This document shows positions 1 through 6,026 of a DNA stretch of 6,304 nucleotides, in pieces. The DNA is from Clostridia bacterium (lineage in GTDB: Bacteria > Bacillota > Clostridia > UMGS1810), in contig JAFVSB010000125.1 in NCBI GenBank assembly GCA_017503945.1, positions 1 through 6,304 on the forward strand, read 5' to 3'. A program made the position numbers and the translations under genes. Under the pieces are notes generated by a model. It did not search any database. It saw only the letters and a program-made list of their open reading frames with translations, and was not told the DNA's origin. Position 1 is the first letter of the stretch, and each line of letters begins with the position of its first letter.

Positions 1-1250
1 TGATGGCAAGCATTGCTGCAAGCTATGTGACCGGTCTTTTAATCGAAAAATATCACGGCCGCACATTGTCAAAGCTGTTTTTGACTGTGTCGGTGGTGTT
101 TAGTCTTGGACTGCTCGGATACTTTAAATATGCTGATTTCTTCATTGCCAATTTTAATGCTCTCACAGGATTTCCATATCCCTTTCTATCTTTGGCGTTG
201 CCCATTGGCATAAGCTTTTACACATTTCAGCTCATAAGCTATAGTGTCGATGTGTATCGCGGTGAGACTAGCGCCCAAAGAAACATCATAAATCTTGGTG
301 CATATGTAGCTCTTTTTCCTCAGCTCATAGCAGGCCCCATAGTGCGATATCAAGACATCAGCCGCCAGCTCATTTCAAGAACTCACAGCTTCGACAAAGC
401 CTGGAGGGGTTGCCGTTCTTTTGTTATTGGTCTTGCCAAAAAGGTGCTCATTGCCAATACTCTCGGCGAGCTTTGCACAGCGTATCTTGAGTCATCAGCA
501 CCTTCAGTTGCATATGGCTGGTTATATGCCGTTGCCTATATGCTTCAGGTATATTTTGACTTTTCGGGCTACAGTGACATGGCAATCGGGTTGGGCAGAA
601 TTTTTGGCTTTGAATTTTTGCCAAACTTCAACTATCCCTTCATATCATCTTCCATCACCGAATTTTGGCGCAGATGGCACATTTCACTCGGCTCCTGGTT
701 CAGAGACTATGTCTACATTCCCCTTGGAGGCAACCGTGTAAAAAAAGGTCGTATGCTTTTTAACATCTTTGCGGTGTGGTTTCTCACAGGCTTCTGGCAT
801 GGGGCAGAGTGGAATTTTGTTATTTGGGGTTTGTATTTTGGAGTGCTTCTCACTTTGGAAAAATTCTTTTTTGCACGCTTTCTTAGCTCCCACAAGATTC
901 TTGGCAGAGTTTATGTTTTGTTTTTTGTTATCATAAGCTTTGCCATCTTTGCTGCCAATGGTTTTTCATCGGCCATCGCAAACCTTGGTGTCATGTTTGG
1001 CACTTTGGGGCAGTCGCTGTTCTCTCCCGAATTTGCCTATGCGCTCAGAAATTATGGATTTGTGCTGATTTTGGCTATAATCGGCGCCACTCCTCTTTGC
1101 AAAAGGCTTTGGCTTGGCGCAAGGGATAGGGCAAAGCAAAGTGCCTTATTCGATGTGGCGGAGGTATTGGTGCTTGCGTTTCTATTGATTGTGGTGAGCG
1201 CGTATCTTGCCGATGGCTCGTTTAATCCGTTTCTGTATTTTAGATTTTAG
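1..1250 (+). CDS. MBOAT family membrane O-acyltransferase (AlgI/DltB type), 5' end cut off by the window
   Basis: The frame is open from base 3 to the TAG at 1248-1250 (415 residues visible). MBOAT proteins of the AlgI/DltB type are polytopic membrane enzymes that pass an acyl group from a cytoplasmic donor to an extracytoplasmic acceptor, with a partner protein. Visible signatures are the segment around EFWRRWHISLGSWFRDY (220-236), the FLTGFWHGAEWNFVIWG block (260-276) whose His266 matches the conserved MBOAT histidine, the FPQLIAGPIVRY motif (105-116), and the NPFLYFRF ending. Hydrophobic stretches lie near 22-45, 60-80, 98-115, 139-155, 169-185, 252-286, 300-318, 351-365 and 383-402. Relatives usually have about 460-500 residues beginning with an FSS..F..FLP-like segment and extra helices. 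These are missing, so the ATG at base 3 is probably an internal Met and the true start lies upstream. The next gene begins 12 bases downstream, which indicates one transcript. The acyl group and acceptor cannot be read from the sequence; acetylation of a surface polysaccharide is inferred. Confidence 0.93.
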   Translation, partial: MASIAASYVTGLLIEKYHGRTLSKLFLTVSVVFSLGLLGYFKYADFFIANFNALTGFPYPFLSLALPIGISFYTFQLISYSVDVYRGETSAQRNIINLGAYVALFPQLIAGPIVRYQDISRQLISRTHSFDKAWRGCRSFVIGLAKKVLIANTLGELCTAYLESSAPSVAYGWLYAVAYMLQVYFDFSGYSDMAIGLGRIFGFEFLPNFNYPFISSSITEFWRRWHISLGSWFRDYVYIPLGGNRVKKGRMLFNIFAVWFLTGFWHGAEWNFVIWGLYFGVLLTLEKFFFARFLSSHKILGRVYVLFFVIISFAIFAANGFSSAIANLGVMFGTLGQSLFSPEFAYALRNYGFVLILAIIGATPLCKRLWLGARDRAKQSALFDVAEVLVLAFLLIVVSAYLADGSFNPFLYFRF

Positions 1251-1262
1251 GAATGAAATAAC

Positions 1263-2357
1263 ATGAAAAAAAGTATACTTGTAATCACTATGACAGTTAT
1301 TCTTGCCTCTCTTTCTCTTGCATGCTGGCTTAAACCTCACACCACCTATTCCCACAGCGAACGCCGCCCCTTGGCGTCGAAACCTGAGTTTAGTGTGTCA
1401 TCGGTTGTGTCGGGCGAATTTATGGCCGATTTTGAAGATTACACTGCCGACCAGTTCCCTCTGCGCGAAAGCTTCAGAAAGCTCAAGGCTTTGTTTTCAA
1501 GGTATATGCTCGGCAAAAAAGACAACAACGGTCTCTATAGCGCCCAGGGGCATCTTTCCAAGATAGAATATCCTGCCAATGCTGACATGACAAACCATGC
1601 AGCCGAGCGATTTGAATATATTTATAACACATATCTCAAAGATACCGACACTAAGCTTTATCTTTCGCTCATACCCGACAAAAACTATTTTCTTGCTGAG
1701 CCAAACGGCTATCTTTCAATTGATTATGACAGCTTCATAGCTGATTTTAAAGCAAAAGCAGACTATATGACCTACATCGACATTGTGCCGCTGCTTGAGC
1801 TTGATGACTACTATCGCACCGATTCTCACTGGCGTCAGGAAAAAATTGGTGACATAGCCGCTTTGCTTGCAAAGAGCATGGGCACCGATGCTAAGGCTGA
1901 ATATAGCGAAAACACTCTCGACCATCCGTTTCATGGTGTGTTTTTGGGCCAATCTGCCCTCGTTGCACAGCCCGACACCATAAAATATCTCACAAATGAC
2001 ATTTTGTCACAGTGCACAGTGAATTATTATGACACAGGCAAAGCCGCGCAGGGTGATATGTATAACATGACAAAGGCGTATGACAAAGATCCTTATGAAA
2101 TGTTCCTTTCGGGGTCGTCGCCGCTTTTGGAAATTATCAACCCCAATGCCGCCTCGGGCAAGGAGCTTATTATATTCAGAGATTCTTATGCTTCCAGCCT
2201 TGCACCGCTTCTTGCTCCGGCCTATGAAAAAATCACCCTTGTAGACATAAGATATGTGCAAAGCAGCTTCGTTGGAAATTTTATAGACTTTGATTCGCAG
2301 GATGTGCTCTTTTTGTATAGCACAACTATTTTAAACAATAGCATGTCATTGCGATAA
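1263..2357 (+). CDS. DHHW family / AlgJ-AlgX-like SGNH-fold protein, partner of the MBOAT acyltransferase
   Basis: This 364-residue protein has an N-terminal hydrophobic segment (about residues 4-21) that would export or anchor it outside the membrane. The segment ends in SLAC at Cys21. That resembles a lipobox but has Ser at -3, so lipoprotein status is uncertain. The rest resembles the DHHW and AlgJ/AlgX group of SGNH-hydrolase-like proteins, which work beside MBOAT enzymes in O-acetylating exopolysaccharides such as alginate. TDSHW (186-190) supplies the Asp187-x-His189 pair and FRDSYASS (305-312) supplies the candidate nucleophile Ser308. The HSERRPLASKPEF segment (31-43) and the FEDYTADQFPLRESF segment (57-71) are typical of the N-terminal part of this family. 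The ATG at 1263 is preceded by AGGA at 1249-1252, which overlaps the stop of the MBOAT gene, so coupled translation is plausible. A strong hairpin follows the TAA within 3 bases. The family call is firm; the substrate is unknown. Confidence 0.87.
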   Translation: MKKSILVITMTVILASLSLACWLKPHTTYSHSERRPLASKPEFSVSSVVSGEFMADFEDYTADQFPLRESFRKLKALFSRYMLGKKDNNGLYSAQGHLSKIEYPANADMTNHAAERFEYIYNTYLKDTDTKLYLSLIPDKNYFLAEPNGYLSIDYDSFIADFKAKADYMTYIDIVPLLELDDYYRTDSHWRQEKIGDIAALLAKSMGTDAKAEYSENTLDHPFHGVFLGQSALVAQPDTIKYLTNDILSQCTVNYYDTGKAAQGDMYNMTKAYDKDPYEMFLSGSSPLLEIINPNAASGKELIIFRDSYASSLAPLLAPAYEKITLVDIRYVQSSFVGNFIDFDSQDVLFLYSTTILNNSMSLR

Positions 2358-2359
2358 AA

Positions 2360-2396
2360 AATAAAAGACAACCGAATTTTTTGGTTGTCTTTTATT
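2360..2396 (+). terminator. Rho-independent terminator after the MBOAT/DHHW unit, probably bidirectional
   Basis: Bases 2360-2373 (AATAAAAGACAACC) and 2383-2396 form a perfect 14-bp inverted repeat around a 9-base loop. G2374-A2376 can also pair with T2380-T2382. The descending arm contains TTTT and ends in ATT. On the opposite strand the A-rich run at 2356-2366 would read as a T-run, so the element may stop transcripts from both directions. It begins 3 bases after the stop codon of the DHHW gene, as expected for the end of that transcript. Confidence 0.85.
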
Positions 2397-2427
2397 GATG
2401 TTCGACCTAATAATTTTGTTCTTTATA

Positions 2428-2456
2428 TTGATTCCCCAAAATATTTGTGATATAAT
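2428..2456 (+). promoter_or_regulatory. Sigma-A type promoter for the phosphofructokinase gene, with extended -10
   Basis: TTGATT at 2428-2433 (4 of 6 matches to TTGACA) is separated by exactly 17 bases from a consensus TATAAT at 2451-2456. TG at 2448-2449 one base before the -10 box makes it an extended -10 promoter. It lies in AT-rich DNA just past the previous terminator. The expected transcription start is near 2463, giving an untranslated leader of about 155 bases before the start codon at 2620. Identification is by sequence match and position only. Confidence 0.78.
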
Positions 2457-2521
2457 TTACATATAAGAATTTTATTTTAATAATCTGGCAAAGCTTGTGT
2501 AAAAACCAAATATCCAAACTC

Positions 2522-2563
2522 ATCACAAATCAGGATTTGTGGCAGGTGATATTTTTTGCTTTT
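2522..2563 (+). promoter_or_regulatory. Terminator-like hairpin with T-run in the phosphofructokinase leader, possible attenuator
   Basis: CACAAATC (2524-2531) and GATTTGTG (2534-2541) form a perfect inverted repeat, which folds as a 7-bp stem with a CAGG tetraloop. In an alternative fold ATCAC (2522-2526) pairs with GTGAT (2546-2550) and AAATC pairs with GATTT inside it. That places the base of the stem directly before ATTTTTT (2551-2557), as in an intrinsic terminator. Upstream TTGTG (2495-2499) could pair with CACAA (2524-2528) and compete with the hairpin. I do not recognise a known riboswitch class here. A regulatory role is inference. Confidence 0.4.
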
Positions 2564-2568
2564 AGAAT

Positions 2569-2595
2569 ATATAATTTCAATAAAACAAATTATAT
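2569..2595 (+). repeat. AT-only inverted repeat just upstream of the phosphofructokinase ribosome binding site
   Basis: ATATAATTT (2569-2577) and AAATTATAT (2587-2595) are perfect inverted repeats of 9 bp around a 9-base loop. The AAAGGGGAAG ribosome binding site begins 8 bases later, at 2603. Because it contains no G-C pair the hairpin would be weak, and such matches arise easily in AT-rich leaders, so no function is claimed. Confidence 0.3.
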
Positions 2596-2619
2596 TAATG
2601 TGAAAGGGGAAGATGGTTT

Positions 2620-3864
2620 ATGGTAGTAGGCAATGTAATGGTAGGTCAGTCAGGAGGCCCGACAGCTGTCATCAACTCGAGCCTTGCAGGTGTGTACAAA
2701 ACTGCAATTGATTGTGGTGTAAAAACAGTTTACGGCATGGTGAATGGTATTGAAGGATTGTCACAAAATAAATATATAGACCTATCGGAATATATTAAAA
2801 GCAATCTGGAAATTGAGCTTTTAAAAAGAACCCCTGCGTCTTTTTTGGGTACATGCCGCTATAAATTGCCGGATGTGAATGTTGAAAGCGCTGTTTATGA
2901 AAAAATATTTGCAGTTTTAAAGAAATTAGATGTCAAATACTTTTTCTACATTGGCGGAAATGATTCAATGGACACCATAATGAAGCTTTCCAATTATGCA
3001 CAAACCATTGGTTCTGACATAAGATTTATAGGCATTCCCAAAACGATAGATAATGACCTGGATATGACCGATCACACACCGGGTTACGGTTCGGCATCAA
3101 AATATATTGCCACAGCAATAAAAGAAATCATATGCGATGCCAACACCTACATAACAGACTCTATCAGCGTGGTTGAAATTATGGGTCGAAATGCAGGCTG
3201 GCTTACTGCCGCAGCTGCACTGTCAAAATGCGAAGATTGCGCAGGGCCTGACCTTATATATCTTCCTGAGAGAGTTTTTGACCACAACGAGTTTTTGAAA
3301 AAAGTGCAGGAAATTAAAAAAGAGAAAAAAATAGTGACAATAGCAGTTTCTGAAGGCATAAAAACAAAAGACGGCAAATATGTTTGCGAACAGAACAGAA
3401 CAAACAATGTAACCGACTCATTTGGCCACAAGCTGCTTGGCGGAACGGCTATGTATCTGTCTGATTTTCTTGTTGAGAACACAGGCATAAAAACACGAGG
3501 CATTGTTTTTTCAACTCTTCAGCGCTGTGCATCTCATGTGGTTTCGCGCTCTGATATAACCGAAGCATACATGGCAGGTGCCGATGGCTTAAAAGCTGCT
3601 TTGGATGGACATACCGGCAAGATGATTGTTTTTGAAAGAGTATCCAATAGCCCGTATCTGATATCAACCGATCTTTGTGACATAAATATAATAGCCAACA
3701 AAGAAAAATGCGTGCCCGACAGCATGATAAGCGCTGACGGAGTAGGCGTTACAAAAGAATTTGAAGACTACGCAAGACCGCTTATAATAGGCGAGCTTTA
3801 TCCGTTTATAGTTGACGGATTACCCAGACACCTTCACTTGGGTGATAGGGGTATAAAGGGCTGA
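2620..3864 (+). CDS. 6-phosphofructokinase, pyrophosphate-dependent type
   Basis: This 414-residue cytoplasmic enzyme phosphorylates fructose 6-phosphate to fructose 1,6-bisphosphate in glycolysis. Family motifs in order are GQSGGPTAVINSS (9-21), GGNDSMDT (112-119), PKTIDNDLDMTDHTPGYGSA (140-159), IMGRNAGWL (187-195), PERVFD (216-221) and STLQRCASHVVSRSD (298-312). In ATP-dependent enzymes the first nucleotide-binding loop reads GGDGS and the catalytic loop PGTIDND. Here Asp115 replaces the second Gly and Lys141 replaces the Gly before TIDND. Both substitutions are the established signature of pyrophosphate users, for which the reaction is reversible. AAAGGGGAAG (2603-2612) lies at good distance from the ATG at 2620. 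The ATG at 2613 is out of frame and closer than usual to that site. The gene has its own promoter, looks AT-richer than murT/gatD, and is followed by an inverted repeat. Family is certain; the phosphoryl donor is inferred from the motifs. Confidence 0.94.
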   Translation: MVVGNVMVGQSGGPTAVINSSLAGVYKTAIDCGVKTVYGMVNGIEGLSQNKYIDLSEYIKSNLEIELLKRTPASFLGTCRYKLPDVNVESAVYEKIFAVLKKLDVKYFFYIGGNDSMDTIMKLSNYAQTIGSDIRFIGIPKTIDNDLDMTDHTPGYGSASKYIATAIKEIICDANTYITDSISVVEIMGRNAGWLTAAAALSKCEDCAGPDLIYLPERVFDHNEFLKKVQEIKKEKKIVTIAVSEGIKTKDGKYVCEQNRTNNVTDSFGHKLLGGTAMYLSDFLVENTGIKTRGIVFSTLQRCASHVVSRSDITEAYMAGADGLKAALDGHTGKMIVFERVSNSPYLISTDLCDINIIANKEKCVPDSMISADGVGVTKEFEDYARPLIIGELYPFIVDGLPRHLHLGDRGIKG

Positions 3865-3882
3865 TATTCATAACCTCAGCAG

Positions 3883-3918
3883 CATAGCCGTCGGGGACTC
3901 GAATCTCCGACGGCTATG
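3883..3918 (+). terminator. GC-rich inverted repeat between the phosphofructokinase gene and murT, likely terminator
   Basis: CATAGCCGTCGG (3883-3894) and CCGACGGCTATG (3907-3918) are a perfect 12-bp inverted repeat. GGA (3895-3897) can pair further with TCT (3904-3906), leaving a CTCGAA loop. It starts 18 bases after the phosphofructokinase stop codon, where a terminator is expected. It is followed only by ACCTTTAC, a poor T-run, so it may terminate incompletely and let some transcripts enter murT, or it may act as an mRNA-stabilising hairpin or be a dispersed repeat. Confidence 0.55.
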
Positions 3919-3935
3919 ACCTTTACATACTACGC

Positions 3936-3942
3936 AAAAGGA
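3936..3942 (+). promoter_or_regulatory. Ribosome binding site that decides the murT start
   Basis: AAAAGGA at 3936-3942 is the only Shine-Dalgarno-like sequence before murT. Three in-frame ATGs follow, at 3944, 3947 and 3953. The spacings from the last base of the site are 1, 4 and 10 bases, so 3953 is favoured, 3947 is possible and 3944 is unlikely. Confidence 0.6.
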
Positions 3943-3952
3943 TATGATGAAC

Positions 3953-5305
3953 ATGAACAAATTAAGAGACATAATTGCCATCATTGCCTGCAAGCTTCTC
4001 ACAGTGGCAGGCCGCATGGCAGGCAAAATGAGCACCTCAGCGCCCGGTGGCTTTGCTCTGCGCATTTCGCCCGGTCTGCTTAGGAGGCTGGCTGGGCAGC
4101 TAAAGGGTCCCATTGTTATGGTGTGCGGCACCAATGGCAAAACCACCACCAACAATCTCCTTTGCTCGCTTTTGGAGTCGAGGGGAAATAGGGTAGTGTG
4201 CAATAGCATCGGCGCCAACATGCTCCCGGGTGTAGCTGCATCATTCATTGCAAAGACCTCGGTTTTTGGCAAGCTCAAAGCCGATTGTGCCGCCATCGAA
4301 TGTGACGAAGCAAGCCTTCGCAGAGTGGTGCCCCATGTGAAACCCGATTATGTTGTGGTCACCAATCTTTTTCGCGATCAGCTCGACCGCTATGGCGAGA
4401 TTGACTCCACCATAGCCATGCTCAACGAAGCTCTATGCACTCTCCCTGACACTGTGCTCATTTTAAATGGTGATGACCCGCTTAGCGCGCGATTGTCGGG
4501 CGAGCACAAATGCATATACTACGGCGTAGACGAAGATTGCGCCATAGGCATGCGCGAGACCAAAGAGGGGCGCTTTTGCCCCGAGTGCTCACAAGAGCTT
4601 TCGTATAACTACTATCACTACAGTCAGCTCGGTGATTACTTCTGCCACAAGTGCGGATTGAAGCGCCCCCAGCTTGACGATGCTGCAAAGAATGTGAACC
4701 TCACTGATGGCATATCCTTTGATGTTTTTTGCAACGGCAAGGTTTTTTCCCTGAGTCTCAACTACAGAGGCTTTTATAACATCTACAATGTGCTTGCCTC
4801 GCTCATAGCCTTTGCGCAGTGCGGCAACTCTACCGACGGCATAAATGCAGTCTTCGATGCCTACAAGCCTCAGATTGCGCGCATGGAGCCTTTCAGGGTA
4901 GGAGGTAAGACGGTTATCTTAAACCTTGCCAAAAATCCTGCAGGCTTCAATCAGGCAATTTCCACTCTGATGTCGGATGGTCGCACCAAAGATGTGATGA
5001 TAGCCATCAACGATGGCGCGGGCGACGGCAAAGATGTGTCGTGGCTGTGGGATGTTGATTTTGAAAAGCTTGCCGATGCAAATGTGTGCAGCATTACCGC
5101 TTCGGGCATACGCAAATATGAGATGGCTCTGCGCCTCAAATATGCAGGGCTTGGCATGGCCGATGTTCTTGACAACACGCGCGAAACTCTTGAAAAGGTG
5201 GTTGCAGGCAGCGGCGAGGTGTGCTATATACTTGTGAACTACACTGCCATGTTTAGCGCGCATGACAATCTCAAGCTCATGTCAGATAAGGAGGCAGACC
5301 AATGA
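3953..5305 (+). CDS. murT: Lipid II isoglutaminyl synthase (glutamine-hydrolysing) subunit MurT
   Basis: MurT with GatD converts the alpha-carboxyl of D-Glu in the lipid II stem peptide to D-isoglutamine. MurT binds ATP and lipid II on the cytoplasmic side and uses ammonia released by GatD. Counted from 3953 the protein has 450 residues. The Mur ligase P-loop GTNGKTTT is at 59-66, followed by NLFRDQLDRYGE (138-149), NGDDP (172-176) and the GFYNIYNVLAS motif (274-284). Two Cys pairs, CPEC (209-212) and CHKC (231-234), form the Cys4 zinc-ribbon insertion characteristic of MurT and absent from the classical MurC-F ligases. The C-terminal DUF1727 domain contains INDGAGDGKDVSWLWD (352-367), the region expected to contact GatD. 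The start is chosen by ribosome-binding-site spacing; ATGs at 3944 and 3947 are alternatives. The last four bases overlap the gatD start. All expected parts are present and the length is normal. Confidence 0.94.
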   Translation: MNKLRDIIAIIACKLLTVAGRMAGKMSTSAPGGFALRISPGLLRRLAGQLKGPIVMVCGTNGKTTTNNLLCSLLESRGNRVVCNSIGANMLPGVAASFIAKTSVFGKLKADCAAIECDEASLRRVVPHVKPDYVVVTNLFRDQLDRYGEIDSTIAMLNEALCTLPDTVLILNGDDPLSARLSGEHKCIYYGVDEDCAIGMRETKEGRFCPECSQELSYNYYHYSQLGDYFCHKCGLKRPQLDDAAKNVNLTDGISFDVFCNGKVFSLSLNYRGFYNIYNVLASLIAFAQCGNSTDGINAVFDAYKPQIARMEPFRVGGKTVILNLAKNPAGFNQAISTLMSDGRTKDVMIAINDGAGDGKDVSWLWDVDFEKLADANVCSITASGIRKYEMALRLKYAGLGMADVLDNTRETLEKVVAGSGEVCYILVNYTAMFSAHDNLKLMSDKEADQ

Positions 5306-6015
5306 AGATAAATATAGTCCATCTCTATCCTGACCTTCTCAACCTCTATGGTGACAATGGCAATATCACAGCCTTTGCCTACCGCCTTCGCCAAAGAGGC
5401 ATCGAAGCAGACATCACCGAGATTCAGTGTGGCGATATGATAGATATCTCATCTGCCGACATTGTGTTCATAGGCGGCGGCTCCGAGCGCGAGCTCCTCA
5501 CTGTGGCCGATGCTCTGCGCCCAAGCGCCAAAGATTTTCAAGCCTTTGCTTCCGACGGCGGCGTGATGCTTGCAGTGTGCGGAGGTTATCAGCTCCTTGG
5601 CAGTCACTATGTAAGCGGCGGCAAAAAAATAGGCGGTCTTGGCGTTCTTGACATCTTCTCCGACGAAGCGCCCGAGCGCTTCATAGGCAACATAGTGTGT
5701 GAATGTGAAGCAATAGGCACCACGCTTGCAGGCTTTGAAAACCATTCGGGCAAAATGAACATAGGCTCGCTCACTCCGCTTGCCAAAGTCATATCGGGCA
5801 GCGGCAATGACGGCGCATCGCTCTATGAGGGCGTGATTGCCCAAAATGTCATTGGCACCTGGCTCCACGGTCCGCTGCTACCCAAGAATCCAAAGCTTAC
5901 TGATTATATCCTCACCAAAGCCATAGAGCGCAAATATGGCAAAGCAGAGCTTGCACCCCTCGACGACACCGCCGAGATGCTTGCTCATGATTATTCAGTG
6001 AAGATGTTTTCATAG
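5302..6015 (+). CDS. gatD: Lipid II isoglutaminyl synthase (glutamine-hydrolysing) subunit GatD
   Basis: GatD is the class I glutamine amidotransferase half of the MurT/GatD complex. It hydrolyses glutamine and supplies ammonia to MurT for amidation of lipid II. The 237-residue protein opens with NIVHLYPDLLNLYGDNGN (4-21), which is characteristic of GatD and CobQ-like amidotransferases. The nucleophile Cys93 sits in the elbow AVCGGYQLLG (91-100) and the catalytic His189 in GTWLHGPLLPKNP (185-197). No Glu follows this His in the usual triad position, consistent with the family in which MurT supplies the acidic residue. Arg126 in ERFIGN (125-130) matches the substrate-binding arginine of the staphylococcal enzyme. 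The ATGA overlap with murT (5302-5305) and the strong TAAGGAGG site (5287-5294), 7 bases before the ATG, show tight co-expression. The TAG stop is at 6013-6015, with no hairpin after it. Confidence 0.95.
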   Translation: MKINIVHLYPDLLNLYGDNGNITAFAYRLRQRGIEADITEIQCGDMIDISSADIVFIGGGSERELLTVADALRPSAKDFQAFASDGGVMLAVCGGYQLLGSHYVSGGKKIGGLGVLDIFSDEAPERFIGNIVCECEAIGTTLAGFENHSGKMNIGSLTPLAKVISGSGNDGASLYEGVIAQNVIGTWLHGPLLPKNPKLTDYILTKAIERKYGKAELAPLDDTAEMLAHDYSVKMFS

Positions 6016-6026
6016 GACTGATATAA

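Noticed and set aside
2613..2615. An earlier ATG, 7 bases before the chosen phosphofructokinase start.
   Set aside because: It is in another frame, lies almost on top of the ribosome binding site and leads to a short meaningless peptide.
3147..3503. Antisense open frame of 118 codons inside the phosphofructokinase gene.
   Set aside because: The sense strand encodes conserved kinase motifs throughout; the antisense product has no recognisable features.
3852..3857. TATAAA near the end of the phosphofructokinase gene as a possible -10 box for murT.
   Set aside because: No acceptable -35 box lies 16-18 bases upstream, and the transcript would have to pass the palindrome at 3883-3918.
3888..3914. 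On the minus strand GATTCGAGTCCCC resembles the T-arm of a tRNA, suggesting a tRNA remnant or attachment site.
   Set aside because: The closing 53-61 pair is A-C instead of G-C, and no acceptor, D or anticodon arms can be found around it. The match is explained by the loop of the inverted repeat.
3868..4296. Antisense open frame of 142 codons overlapping the start of murT.
   Set aside because: It lies opposite a well-conserved MurT coding region, resembles no known protein, and runs into the palindrome at 3883-3918. It is explained by the codon bias of murT.
5449..5868. Antisense open frame of 139 codons inside gatD.
   Set aside because: It is a shadow of the conserved GatD frame, without a recognisable domain or a promoter of its own.
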